A stretch of 64,000 bases of DNA from Stachybotrys elegans (taxonomy: Eukaryota; Ascomycota; Sordariomycetes; Hypocreales; Stachybotryaceae), in assembly GCA_020746835.1 (NCBI GenBank), contig JAGPNK010000020.1, positions 186,001-250,000 on the forward strand, given 5' to 3'. The number at the start of each line of letters is the position of its first letter. Position 1 is the first letter of the stretch. The position numbers and the translations under genes are program-made. The notes beneath the pieces were generated by a model that saw only the letters and a list, made by a program, of their open reading frames with translations, was not told the origin of the DNA and searched no databases. This document shows positions 1 to 11,861 of this stretch, in pieces.

Positions 1-328
1 ATCCCCACTCCTCCCTTACCTCTACCTAACAGGTAGGTATCCTGCACGCCAGCCTCTCGAAGCCATTGGCTTTCCCGTAGCCATCTTGATGGTTGATGAT
101 GCCTCGCACATCCTGCATTTCGCACTGCCGGCCGCACACACACCCGGCGGCTGGCTAACCCCCCCAGAGCTCCCAAGCCATGGTCTGAACATATATAATT
201 GGCACCAGGCGCTGCTCTCCATCCCCCCGACCCCTCAACCGTTCCACCGCTCCTGGTTACACAATTCCTGGCCTGTGTTACCTATTCCCATCCCTTCCTG
301 ATACCTACCCATCTACTCGCACAGTAGA

Positions 329-1308
329 ATGGGCTTGTATTACCCCCCGTTGTCTGAGTCCGAACCCGAGCCATCGCACAGCCAAGCAGGCGGTATGTTT
401 ACCACGCTGGACCTCAATCGAAACTTCGAGACGCTCCAATTCGCACAGGCTGATACCAATGGCCGCCCATCACGACCCAGGGGAAGCAACAACAACAACA
501 GACGCAGTTCACTGATGCGCTCTATCACCACCCCAACATTCAGGATCACTCCAGCAAGCCCACAGGCCGAAACCCCGGCCACACGCTTATCCTCGGGCAC
601 AACGCCTGCCACCGCTTCGGTTACATCGCTGGGCATACCCCCGGATACACGGGCATGGTCTCGATCTTCCGATCATGTGCTGGCAGACGTGCCCTTCAGC
701 CAGAACTCGACCGGTCGCCGCCGCAAGGGAGTTAGACTCAAGTGGGCTCGCCTTGTCGGGCAGCACAGCGTCGTACGTATACCTGCACCATCCTGCAACT
801 ACAAAGCCTCCCCAGCGTGCTAACGCTTTCTCCTCAAAGGGAAACATTACTCGGTACATCAAAGCCTACATATACTACAATGGCGAATGCGTCCCCATCA
901 ATAACGATGACCTTCTGCTGGTCGGCGACCTGGGCACCGAGGATAAGTCCATCTACTTTGCTATCCGCCATACTATACAGATGAAGTTTATCACCGAGGT
1001 CATCCGCAAGACCGACTTTCCCTACCATCAGCTCGACACCAAGAGATGGGCTTGCCGCTCCTTCTCTGACTTGACTTTGCCCGCCCCGCTCGTCAGGGAC
1101 ATGTCCTTGTTCCAGCAGAAGGATGCGCTCCTTGTCCTCGTAGTAGACGAGGGGCAGGCGCCCGATCCACGGGTCCTCGAGGCTTACAAAGGTGCGCCAT
1201 TGCAATGGCACTTTAACGAGTTCTCCTTGTCCTCGTTTGACTTCAGCAGCTTTGTACGTACGACGTTGATATCGTTTGGCACGTCCTAACCAGTTCGACC
1301 AGGATTAA
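329..1308 (+). CDS. hypothetical protein, three exons
   Basis: I do not recognise this protein (about 287 aa). Exon 1 is 329-772 and starts at the first ATG of the frame. Intron 1 is 773-839 (GTACGT donor, GCTAAC branch-like site, CAAAG end) and joins in phase 0 to exon 2 at 840-1253. Intron 2 is 1254-1302 (49 nt, GTACGT, CCTAAC, CCAG) and leads to a two-codon exon ending in TAA at 1308. If intron 2 is retained the frame still stops, at 1289. The N-terminal ~130 residues are Ser/Thr/Pro/Asn-rich and look disordered. The C-terminal half (from the GNITRY segment) looks globular, with alternating hydrophobic and acidic stretches. No signal peptide or membrane segment is visible. Function is not inferred; the 5' end could lie further upstream. 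Confidence 0.6.
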
Positions 1309-2300
1309 ACTCGACTGAGAAGCATCGCGCAGACGTAGTCAGTCGTCTATTTGGAGCAGCTCCAGACACCGCCATAGGACATGGCAGGATAGCAGCCGCT
1401 GCAAGGCCCGCCTACAACGGCCGCCATAGTCCGCTTGGAATCTGTTTAATGGCGGCGCGTGTACAAGCCCCCCATGGCAAGGGTCGCAGCGCCGAAGTCA
1501 GTACATATTAGCTTAGTGTTTTCTGGCTCGGACACGCACGATGCGGTTCAAGCCGCGAAAACCATTATGGGTTACAACGTGCCTGGTAATCAAGGATTGA
1601 AGTCGTTACTAGACGACCCATGCATCGCCTGAAGCACAAAGTTCTCGGGCATCAAGCCGAGCCCTGCCGGGTCTCAGGCGGCTCTGGTGGCACGCCCAGG
1701 AGAGCATTGTTCAGCAGGCCCGGCTTGGTTACCAGATATCCAGCCTTATTTCTCTTCAGATAGCCACCAAATCAAGATCAATCGATCAGACCCGCAGCAG
1801 GATCATGCCTGACTGCCAAGCAATTCTGTCCTCTAGGTGGTACATGAAATGATGGCTGAGTAGATATACCGAGCATTGGGAGCCGTGCCGCACTATTCGC
1901 CTCGCTGCACCAGATGGAGAGAAGATGTATATCGAGGAGCGAATCACGACAATACGCCATGAATTGCATTGCATCCTTTGGGGCGGGGGCGGGGGCATCA
2001 TCAAGGGCCATTCCCAGAGTGTGGTGTCGAGTTCACATAGCCCCCTGTGTTCATTGTGTTGTCTCTTTTCTCGGGAGACATCCATGTTGGATGATGCACG
2101 GCGTCATCCAACACATCTGCCACGCCCAGTGCCCATTGGTCGGTTGCAGGGCTGGGGCTGCTTGGTGCGGGCAAGACACCCTGGGCCGAAGCAAGAGAGC
2201 ACTGGCACACAACCTCGATGGGTATGAAGCTCGCCATCACGGCGTGAGGCGCCCCCAAAAAAATCTCGGCGCGACAAACAATGATAGGCCGGTCCTACCA

Positions 2301-2319
2301 CCCCCCCCCCCCCCCCCCC
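2301..2319. repeat. poly-C run (19 nt)
   Basis: An uninterrupted run of 19 C lies in gene-free DNA. The equivalent G run on the other strand could form intra- or intermolecular G-quadruplexes. Its exact length is prone to sequencing error. Confidence 0.9.
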
Positions 2320-3090
2320 AACCTGGGTGTGTGTCTGGCCACGCGTGCAGCTGTGCTTCCCTACCCAGGCCCCTCTCCATCTTGCCTTTATGAGCTTGGC
2401 GCTTTCTTTAGCCAGCCATGTTTGCATGTTGCAAGATGACTGCAGCATGGTCTACCGTCAATCGAGACGTTGGGGCTTACCGATCCCATGCGGCTCTAGG
2501 CCTGTTTGTGCTTTGCATGCATTGCGCCAACTGGCTTGCTGCTGCAGCAGCTCGTATTGGCGGCCTAGAGGCTGACGAGGAAGACAAGGAGCAACAAGCA
2601 TGCACAGCAATACACACCCTCGAGCCTGTCGCTTATCCCCAACGCTACATATGCTACGTCCATTTGCACAATCAACCAAATCAAGCTTTGCGCACAAGTA
2701 ACGAATGGGGCTCGGAGTTGGGACCCTGGACCTTGCAGCCGGCTGGCAAGCTGGCTTCTAGCATTCTCGCACAGTGGCTTGCAGGGCTTCCAAGCCAGAG
2801 CAAGTCTGTTCGCAGTCAAGTGACGTCCCAATGCTACCATCTCTGATGATCTGCACCAAAGTTGCAGCAAACTACGCAGCCGAGGCGATGGATAGAATTG
2901 GGATTGTGGTGCTGATCGTCCTGCCTCTTTCCCGTCTCGTTCCGATCCAATCTTCATTGAAACAGACGAGCCCAACAATCGGCATCTTGTGCAAGACGTA
3001 AGATTCTCCCTGTGTGCATTGCATACATCAGCTCTGTGGGCCAAAACGCCGCGCGCACGCAGTGACCTCGATAAGACTCGTCACACGCGA

Positions 3091-3109
3091 GGGGGGGGGG
3101 GGGGGGGGG
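3091..3109. repeat. poly-G run (19 nt)
   Basis: An uninterrupted run of 19 G follows a CACGCGA segment. It is nearly the same length as the runs at 2301 and 44260. Confidence 0.9.
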
Positions 3110-5086
3110 CGGTTTTGAGGCCGCCCCATCTCCAATCAGAGCTGGAAGAAGCTCAGAGAATAAAGAGAAGTCATAAGTCATGGTTCACGGATTTGCTAGC
3201 CCAGATAGCTGGCAGATGGTTGGTCAACTGTGCCAGGCCTTCCCCTCCCCCACGGCTGCCTGTAATTAGTATATACGTAGATGGCGATATGCCGGACCCC
3301 TTGCGGGCTCTAGTAGGGAACATGGATGTCCGAGCTGAAATAAACCCCCTCCCTCATTGGACAGACTACATATGTCTTTAAAACACACCATTTCCATTAC
3401 CCCTTGCCATCCTATCAGATGGCGGTAGATGTGGGCAGCGGCGCATTGGCATTGGGTCCCCCCACGAATACGACGCACACTCGACATGAGGCCAGTGTGC
3501 TGCACAAGGATATGCGCTCCTCGTTATTCCCGCCTCCCGCATAATTCCTCTCGCTCTGGCACCTTGCAGCTGCAGCTGCAGCTCATTATGCAGGAGGCGT
3601 GCGGTTCAGTCCAGGGATGGCGGAAGGGCCGTTGCCTGCCGGAGAAGAAGAGGTCCTGAACAGTGTCGGCATCGCTGCATTCCGGACATGGCGGTGAGGT
3701 GTTCGCCGGCAGTGACGCCACAAATTTCGAATGGGCTGTCGTGTCTCGATGCTACTGGTGGGCAAAGCATCCCAGAAAAGAGATGTATCAGTTTGTGTGT
3801 ATACTGGAGAGCGCACGCCACCTCCAGGAGAATGGCAACGTTTCACATGTTGAGAAGGCTCTCGTTGGGTTGGGGCAGGCGGGGTGAGGTGACTTCTGCA
3901 GAGGTACCAACATGGATACAAGAGGGACAACGCATAAAATCTCGAGACAAATGTTATGCTCCGAGTTCGGGATTGTAGGTGGCGGGTTGCACTGTGTCGT
4001 GCGTTCAATTTTGCCTGATGTGGGTGGACAGGGAAGCGATAAGAGCCAAGTATAATGCTGCGAGTTATTGCCGCTCTCAGTTGCTTCTTCTGTTGTTCAT
4101 TTTCTTGACTTGTTATGAATACAGTATTTGCGGCGAAGTATAGTTCGTACCGACATCACGTCCTTTGCAGGATATCAACGGGCAAGACGTCCTCGTTAAA
4201 AGCATGCCTACTCAGGTAGCTATTCAGACGAAAGAGATTGTCCCGGGGACATATGGTTTCAGTTATGGCGTGATGAGTTGCCAAGGCATGCAAGTTGGAG
4301 GCATATTCTCTCTTATATATGGATCCTGGCAGAATACTGGGATAACATATCACCTATTGAAAGAGCTGCCACCAGCTGCTACGTACTCATGTTGGGTCTC
4401 CGACGATCTGTGCTGCTCTGACGGATATTAATCAACACCACAAGATCGGAGTCTTCCATACAAGACGGTCGATTGATCCCATAGACTTGTGGATATGATT
4501 AACGTTGTGTATTTGTAAACATTTGTACCCAGATGGATATTATGTAGCTCTTATTTCTTGAAGTCGAGTCGGTGAGATCTGTTAACCCCTATCATAGAAG
4601 AATGACTTGATACACGATTTAAATCAGTCTTGTGTGCTCATATGGAGGACGACGAATGTGAGTTTGAAGTGATGTTCGAAGTGCACAAGAGCTAATGGAT
4701 TTTGGAGCTCGCCCAACATCATATCACCCGCTTTTGGAACAGAAAATCAATGGTCTCAGTGTTGTCGCCCTCACGATGCTTCAGTTAACTCTGGACTCCT
4801 TCACGACCAATGGTGCAAGGCACGCTGCTTCTCTCCATAGGCCAACCCATACACAGCCGCCAATGTACCTTCGGTATACCATGCATCCGGAAAGAGAAGC
4901 ATACCTATTCTGGAAAACACTCGCAGTATGAGCAATAAGCCTTCGACACCAGCAAAGACCGGGCCACGCGTAAGACGACGTTAGCTGGGCCATGTTCTTC
5001 CAGGCAGACATCCGAAGTTGTTTCTAAGCCGGAGTCCTATATTAGACAGATTAAAGCAAACGAACCTAGAACTTCCTCTTAAGTTG

Positions 5087-5471
5087 CTACTTGCTTCGTC
5101 CATCGCCATTGAGGTCGTCATCGAACGAGGTCTTGGTCGGTGGCCCTCTCACCGGGTCAATCATGCGAAGCATCGTCGCGTACAACACGAAGCGTCCAAG
5201 GTCTGTTTCGTTGAGATGAGTTGGTCGGCGCACAGTTACAGAGGAAGCATTTACGAAACGAAAGAAGTGGGCTGCTTCCTTCGGCCTTGAACCGGTGATC
5301 GGCTCGGGTCCCGCAGGCCTTGCGGGTGCTCCACGGCCGGTCGATGTTCTGGCCGGACCTAGTGAATGGGTAGCCGGCGGGTCAGGAAAGGCTCTTCTCC
5401 CTTTCCAGAATGAACCGTAAGCGCCCCTGGATCAGCGCTGGGTACCTACCTTGCCTCCGCCGCCCGGCCAT
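5087..5471 (-). CDS. small hypothetical protein, two exons
   Basis: No unspliced ATG-initiated frame covers this gene. On the minus strand an ATG at 5471-5469 opens a 22-nt coding exon (5471-5450, MAGRRRQ) ending at a GTAGGT donor. A 91-nt intron (5449-5359) contains a CTGAC branch-like motif and ends CACTAG. Exon 2 (5358-5087) continues in the matching phase to TAG, giving about 97 aa. The first ~45 residues are Gly/Pro/Arg/Ala-rich. The rest looks globular and coding-like (segments such as AAHFFRFVNASS and GRFVLYATMLRMIDP), with an acidic, Lys-ended C-terminus. I do not recognise the family and infer no function. The minus frame of exon 2 is open well upstream of the acceptor, so a different first exon is possible. 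It lies about 160 bp from the tRNA-Gly. Confidence 0.45.
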
Positions 5472-5609
5472 CTACTAGTAGTGCAATCGAAGGCGTCTGG
5501 CAAGGTGAGTGGTTTGTCGCATCATTTCTTTGTTGTAAAATACAAAAAGCGGTACAGTAACTCAGGACGGCACACATCAACGAATGGCAAAAAATGATTG
5601 AAAAGCCAC

Positions 5610-5615
5610 AAAAAA
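5610..5615 (-). terminator. Pol III terminator of tRNA-Gly
   Basis: Six A on the plus strand, i.e. a T6 run on the tRNA strand, lie 15 nt past the tRNA 3' end. This is the expected RNA polymerase III stop signal. Confidence 0.6.
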
Positions 5616-5630
5616 TTATCTTATGCAGAT

Positions 5631-5701
5631 GCGTCGTACGGGAATCGAACCCGTTTCACTCGCTTGGAAGGCGAGTATCATAACCATTAGACCAACGACG
5701 C
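5631..5701 (-). tRNA. tRNA-Gly (anticodon UCC)
   Basis: The 71-nt minus-strand sequence folds as a cloverleaf. The acceptor arms GCGTCGT and ACGACGC pair perfectly. The D-arm/A-box lies around TGGTCTAATGG. The anticodon stem ACTCGC/GCGAGT encloses the loop CTTCCAA with anticodon TCC. The T-arm contains the B-box GGTTCGATTCC. There is no intron and CCA is not encoded, as usual for eukaryotes. It decodes GGA. A T-run terminator follows. Confidence 0.95.
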
Positions 5702-7186
5702 GCTGTTTGATGAATTGCGTTTCTTTGTTACAATACATAAACCTCATACTCATATGCCCTAGTAACCCAACACAAACACACCACCCTGCAGAGAAGAAAA
5801 GTAAGAGAAAGAACCTAGGTTGCATAGGAATGCACCCAATGATTGTACGAGAAGCAAAGAGCAAGATAGCCGATTGGGATGCCTAAGCAATGTCATAAAT
5901 CGAAAAATTCAGACAGACCACACCAAGCAGGCGGTCGAGATGCCGTTCAATCGAGAAGCCGCTGGTCGACATGAACCGTCCCATGAGGCTCCACAGGCTG
6001 CGACACTTCCGTGTACCTGGTGCCAGCATTATCGAGAATCGTAAAGGTGGAGGTCTACGACTAGAAACGACTTCGTTGGGCGTTCGTTGGTACCATTCGA
6101 TTGCAATGATGAAGATGAGGAGCCTCAACTACAAACCTACTGTTATTCCACCCTTCAAACTAAAGAGTCCTGGGGCATTTCCCGACCAGGGCTATGGGTC
6201 TAGGAAAGAGTTCGCAAGGAATCAAAGGAACCGTTCGCAAGGGCGCGCCCAATCGAGGTAGTGGCTGTCGTAGGAACAGAGAAACATACAATTTTGTCCC
6301 GGCTCATGCTGTCATCCTTGCTGAATTATGGGACGCATCTTCTGGTTAAGTTCATGGTTTACAGAAAGCGAACATCAAGTACGAAGTTACAGCGATGATA
6401 TTCATTATTGCCCTTTGAATGTCTCTGACATATTTAGTTATCCTAGTCATACAGGAAATTCAGAGTCCCATATTAGCTGCAGCTCCTCAAGAACAGCCTG
6501 CCCTTCTACGAGGCTCTTCAGATCAATGCAATCTTCCTCTGTATCTTCGGCTATTGAGGACGTGGTTTGCTTGATCGAGTCCATGGCCTTAGCACAATCT
6601 ACCTGCTACTGCGGTTGCTCAGACAGCCCAACGTCAGCAATCACATATGTGGGCACAGACTCGTTGATCCAGATCAGGGTGCATGATATATTGATCTTTG
6701 GTCCACCGGCAGGATTGCTGACCCGCCTTGTTCTGGGGAGGCTGGGCCTTGTTTGGCGCCTTCAAGCTTTAAGAGCTCAACCAAGGAACACAGTTCATAA
6801 TGACGGGGATGGTGTTCATAAAGAGGCATGTGAAAAAAAGCTGGACCATGGTCAGACGAGAATTCTAGGCAGAAATGATTACTTACATGGACAGCTTGGA
6901 GAAAATAGATTCGCCGGTGAGATCTCTGGCTGGACTTGTGCATTCTACAAGCTCTAGAGAGGCCAGAATTGTAGTATTGTGCCGGTATAGGTGCGCGCCA
7001 CGCGGTTTGGTGCGCGCCATTGCGTCTTTCACAGTGGTACCAGATTGGGTTTCCCAAAGACCCAAGAACTCTTTACCATAAGGATGGTTGTGAATAGAGA
7101 GAACTATCCATGCTAGTGGTAGAGTAGGATATACCGGCGGATCTAGAACACCCGTCTGTCATGAGGTGTAATTTATAACTGCGGGC
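5702..7186. other. intergenic, no convincing gene
   Basis: About 1.5 kb. A 209-codon plus-strand frame (6328-6957) and minus-strand frames at 6674-7065 overlap each other and show no recognisable domain. I do not call a gene. The 3' flank of the PQ-loop gene occupies the right end. Confidence 0.45.
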
Positions 7187-7998
7187 TCAATGAACTTGCC
7201 GTTCTCGTCCATGGAGATGACGTCCATTGGCCTCGGCCGGACTTGGCTCCTCGACATCCAAGGCATCCTTTCTCCCCGTCTTCCCCCGTATCCAGGCCCG
7301 CAGTCTATAGTGAGCTCCGAGAAGCCCGATCCCTATCCAGAGAATGAGCTCGGTAGCATAGACCACCATTCCAACCACGTCGATTCTTTCGGCAAATAGC
7401 AGGGCCAGGATAGAGAACAAATCACCGCCAGCGTCAATGGCCACGAAGAGAAACGAGATTCCCTGCACAGATCTGGACTGATATATCTCCCAGTAGTACC
7501 TCATCACGCCCACCGCGAGCAACACAGCAGCGAGAACTGCCATGACAGTCATAGGCCACTCGACCCCCCTGTTCCACGCCTCGCGCAGGCCGAAATAGAG
7601 CCCGGCCTCGACGCCTCCAATGCAGGCCCCGACCGCCGCACCGTACGCGAGTATGCGAGCGACCCCCCATCCGTCTCCGTAGTACTTGCATTGCGCCCAA
7701 GCGACAAGACTCAGGAATATCAAGATGTGTGCTTGCACCTGGAGGGCGATGTTGAGGTTCTGGACGACGTTGTAGGTTCCAAGGGGTATGCCGGCCAGGG
7801 CCCACGATATGTACATCTGAGGGTGCAGGCCTTGGGTGCTGTGCAAGCGGTAGTTTTTGAATATTTGCGGCAGTAGCTAGCAACACGCCTCTTTAGCACT
7901 CGGGTTCAAGAGGGTATGAATCGAGGACGTCGAACCTGTATCGACCAGCACACTGCTCCCGCAGTGCCTAAGATGTTCGCCGCAACGGGGCTGTCCAT
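7187..7998 (-). CDS. PQ-loop repeat membrane protein
   Basis: A multi-pass membrane protein of the PQ-loop (MtN3/SWEET/cystinosin-like) superfamily, 250 aa. Members act in small-solute transport or as organelle membrane proteins; the substrate here is unknown. Exon 1 (7998-7936) encodes MDSPVAANILGTAGAVCWSIQ. A 59-nt intron (7935-7877) separates it from exon 2 (7876-7187), which opens with LLPQIFKNYR, the diagnostic Pro-Gln loop after the first helix. The LHPQM segment follows, then several hydrophobic helices, a second degenerate repeat around SVQGISFLFVAIDAGG, and a short polar C-terminal tail. Splicing is needed to place the first helix directly before the PQ motif, which supports the model. 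The architecture matches fungal PQ-loop proteins of about 250-280 aa. Confidence 0.88.
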
Positions 7999-8364
7999 GG
8001 CTGGTGATTAGACAATTTCCAAAAATCTATGCTCGGCCGACTCATTGGGCTTGTATGTCGGAATGGACTACGCGTGGCCCATCATTGTAAAGTCCCTCTT
8101 GGGAGTGAGGTTGAGGTTCAATGGACCTAGTGAGGGAAGATTACAACATGCTGAGTGGAGACACGACAACAGAGCCAATTGGAGACTACCTGAGAGGACC
8201 GGAGCAATATGGGCTGGGGCCTTCGTCCTGCCTTCGGGGCATCTCGATGGGCAGAAGCACTCCAACAGGCTGTTGCACTGGGAGCGGCTTCAAGACACTC
8301 ATGAGGAACATCGAAGAAGAATAAAATGTATGTTTTAAAAAGCATATTATGAATCCTTTACTTG

Positions 8365-8420
8365 AATAAAAAATAAAATAATAAAATAAGGTAAGATAAA
8401 ATAAAATAAAATAAAATAAT
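8365..8420. repeat. AT-rich TAAAA microsatellite
   Basis: Repeated ATAAA units with slight interruptions (GGTAAG in the middle), unlike the GC-rich surroundings. Confidence 0.85.
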
Positions 8421-11400
8421 AGCAGAGAAAGAGGGAAGCTCCTCTATTGGGCTGGTGCTGGCCCAGTCTCTGGAGCATTTCCCACAAATGTGTCGCTGTT
8501 GGGGATAACAGATGGGGATGTTTGACAACTGCCAAGCGACAACCTGTGACCTGGACACGACCAATTATTCCACACGCGTGTGCTCTGCAGAGATGAATTC
8601 AGCTGTGATGGCGTTAGGCTAGGAATTTGGCCACAACTATCTTACCTTATGCCATGCATAGCATACCAGCATCCTGGAGGAAAAGTGCGCAGTAATGCAA
8701 AACAAGCACCCAGCACAGGCCTCAACCATCTTGATGGAGGCGAGATCATCCATGGTGTTGGCGCAGATCCCCCAGCATCCATCAGACTAGCCGTCGGGTG
8801 AGGGCCAAGGATTGGGCAACTCTGTTCGAGACACTGCTGGGCTAGCGCTTTTTGGCGAGACACCAGTGACACTGACACCAGCATGTGGCAGTTGTTCGAG
8901 TTCAGCTTAGGGGGGTGTGCTCGGAGTCCACGAGCTTATGGCCTCGAGGGCAAAGCCACGCAAGACAAGAATGCAACACCAAGTCTCAGGCGCGGGCGCC
9001 CATCCATGGTGACCCATGAGGCTAACTCAAAAGGCGGCCGCGCCTGGCTAGGCGTGCAAGTGTGTCCGTGCCTCGGTGTCTCAAACGCACGATCGAATGG
9101 GAGAGCGGCGGAAGCAATGGGGCGCGCCGACTAGTGGCGCCCGATCTTGGCGGTGATGCTAGAGCAAAGGGACGGAGGCGTAAACGTTGTGTGAAGGTGA
9201 GCAACTCACGGTATACTGTATACTGCTACATAATAGCAGAGTCACGCGGAAGTGATGCCCAAGGTACGTGTGCGTACGCAGAGCTGGGGGTCATTGTTTG
9301 GCGGCATTGGCCCGGAAATGACGACAGGACGCGCAAATGCTGGCGCTTGACGCTGGCTGCCTCGAGATTCTGACAGCCGTGCAGGATGCAAGAGGGCGGA
9401 ATGGACCGCGAAGTCGCACACACATTTGTGCATTTGCGCATTTGGCAAGCAGAGGAGCAGGGCGGGAGTCGTCATCAAACAGCCAGGGCGGCGCACGGTT
9501 CCTGGGCTTGCAGATCTCGTTCAGGAGGAGCTCGATGCGAATGCGATCGATCTTGGCGGCATCACTCGATGCGTATAGGGATACACTAGAGCAGCCAGCA
9601 TGTCTGTCAAGGCTGGCTCGTCGCCTTAAGGAGAAACAGTGTGAGTCGGCCACGGTCCAATTTGGGGCACAAGTCGCCTCTAGAGCGGCGTCTAAAAGAG
9701 ATGGCGCCATGGCAACTTGTTTCCTCTCCCTGCTTGTCACCTGTACCATGTAGGCATTTACAGGTCCAGAGGCTATCGACGAGTGTCAGTGATTGTACAA
9801 TATGCGAGTGCTGGGTGTCGCCAACAAATCACTTACTTTGCCAGCTGGTCCCCCGTGATCAGATGCTGGTCACAACCACCATAACACGTCGTCTACTCAC
9901 CCACCACCCACCTATCTGGCTACCAGGGCACGAGGGAGGGGGCTCAGCCTGTTAGTGGTGTGTGGGGAAGCGTGGGCAAGATAGACTAGACAGCCAGAAT
10001 ACCGTAGTCGTCGTGGTGGCGGATCACAATGGGGCCGGCTAGCAGGGTAGTATGGAGACATGGTGCCAGTTGGCGTTCATCAGAGGTGGTGACTGGCCAA
10101 GAGGGCGGGTAGACGGCCAGGCGTGTTAGGGGGTTTGATGATGCAGCGTTTTGTCGTGGCCGGACATTTGCGCCGACCTACTTCTCCTGCTCTCGTCTTC
10201 GTTGCCCCAAGGATGATCGTCTCCCGACGCATCTTTTCCCGCCAAGCATACAAGGGGGGGTTGTAAGCGAGAAGGGGGGAAAGCAAAGAAAGAAAAGAAA
10301 AAAAAGAAAGAGATGGGAGAGACGGTCGGTTCAAGAACAAGGCGGGCATCAGGCAACCGGGGCCAGACGACAAACGATGACGAGGGGCGCCATCCTTATC
10401 TCTTGCAGCTTTTGTAATTTTCATCCCACCTTGATCTTCAAAGCCAATTCATCCCCATGCATGCCTTGCATGCCTTGTAATACTCCTCCAGGAGGCGGAA
10501 GGCCAGGCGCGACGGCTGCCTTATTAGGTTCCCGAGTCCTTCAAGTCAACCGGCACCTCCTTCCCTATTTACTTTGCCTACCTTACCTTATCCTTACCAC
10601 ACCATCCTTGGGGGTCTCGACTGACTGACTGGGTGACCTGTCGCCTGGATATTTGCGACTCTTGTTTCTCACATTTTCTGGCTTTCTTTCTCTCTCCTCT
10701 CCCTCTCCCTCTCCGTCACAGGCTTTTTCCTTGTTTCGCACCCTCGTCTTTCAGCCACCTACATCGCTGGCGACACCAGCCCTCGGCACATATCTCTCCT
10801 CCCCATCCGCTCCCGCCTTCTTATTCTCCCTCGTCTCCGTCTCCCTGCTTCGCGACGAGCCGATCCTTCCAGTCCCATCTTTATTAACGCAAACTTCGGG
10901 GCCTTGTCAACCGGCGCCACCGCCTCCTCCGGCCACCCGCCCGCCCACCATCCATCCAACCTATCTGCTCCCTCTACTACAGCACCAAAGCCAATCTGCC
11001 CACCGCGTATTACTTCACAGCTGGATTCCTAGTCTCGCCCTGCCTGGCTTGCGCTTGTGGACCGATCGACTGGCCACCCTACGACAAAACCCGTACCATC
11101 TCACCGCCATCGTGTCCCCTGTAAATTGCTCTTCCGTCCGCTTTTGTCCCTCAAACTCCAAGGGACCGCCCGTTTCCACACATCAGACGAACTCAGCTTC
11201 CACTCATCTCCGCTTCGTTGCACATGACATTCGATACCAATCCCTCGTCCTCGGGTCCTTGATGTTCCCTCTTTCCTCCTGCTCTTACCAAGGTCTCCGC
11301 CGACTTATTGCGCTTCCATCCATCAAGCCTCGCGCTCCCTGGTGAGTACTCGCTCCTCTGGTCTTCTTTCTCCCGTCTTGTCTTTTCGTCTTCTTGGTTC

Positions 11401-11817
11401 CGTCCGTCCCCGTATTCCTGTTTCCGTGTTCCTGTTTCCCCATTCCCATTTCCCAATTCCCACTGGCACCAGCATTTCCCAAGACGGCCCCTGCCGCCCA
11501 CTTGGCAGTAGCCTGCCATTGTCGAATTGCCCACCGTCTGTGCTTCTGGCCCATGCGTCGCGTCAGCTCAAACCTCAGGAGACACCTCTTGCTTCGTGGT
11601 TCCTCTTATTAACCAGTACATGCAGCAGGCGGGGCTTCGCCATCAGTATCCAGGATCAGGCGTCTCACTTGGTCCTCAAATCACTGCATACTCCATTCTG
11701 TATCTCCAGCTCATCCGGCGACCTGTTCTTTCAAGCTTCTTGACCTGCGTTCGCACCTTGTCTTCCAGCAGACCTCTGCGCCTACCTCGTGTTGAGATCG
11801 CTCTTCGCTACATTAAC

Positions 11818-11841
11818 ATGGGTCCTCCTCTGATTCCTTGA
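11818..11841 (+). promoter_or_regulatory. upstream ORF before the RBR gene
   Basis: ATG followed by six sense codons (MGPPLIP) and TGA ends 20 nt before the main ATG, in a different frame. If the leader is transcribed as drawn, scanning ribosomes meet this ATG first, so it could reduce or condition translation of the ligase. Whether it lies in the mature leader is inferred. Confidence 0.4.
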
Positions 11842-11861
11842 ATCATCATCCGTCTTCGGTC

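Larger units (their letters stand above)
1309..5086. other. intergenic, no convincing gene
   Basis: About 3.8 kb in which open frames are short, mutually overlapping on both strands and of biased composition. I see no domain, RNA gene or transposon ends. Two long single-base runs are present: 19 C at 2301-2319 and 19 G at 3091-3109. Confidence 0.5.
7999..11861. other. intergenic plus long RBR-gene leader
   Basis: About 3.9 kb. The left half holds the PQ-loop promoter and an AT-rich TAAAA microsatellite (8365-8420). Frames at 9000-9750 overlap on both strands with no recognisable domain. From about 10.55 kb the plus strand becomes strongly pyrimidine-rich, as expected of a fungal promoter and 5' leader. 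A possible leader intron runs from a GGTGAGT donor at 11341 to a TTGTCTTCCAG acceptor ending at 11768. Confidence 0.5.

Noticed and set aside
5220..5402. Plus-strand open frame reading VIGSGPAGLAG and PVDVLAGPSEW, resembling an FAD-binding glycine motif or a histidinol dehydrogenase fragment
   Set aside because: The match is short and has no catalytic context. The frame has no start and is interrupted upstream by TGA. The opposite strand gives a better spliced coding model.
6328..6957. 209-codon plus-strand open frame, and minus-strand frames at 6674-7065
   Set aside because: They overlap each other on opposite strands, lack domains and show no supporting splice structure. The minus frame ending GESIFSKLSM looks mildly coding-like but is too short to call.
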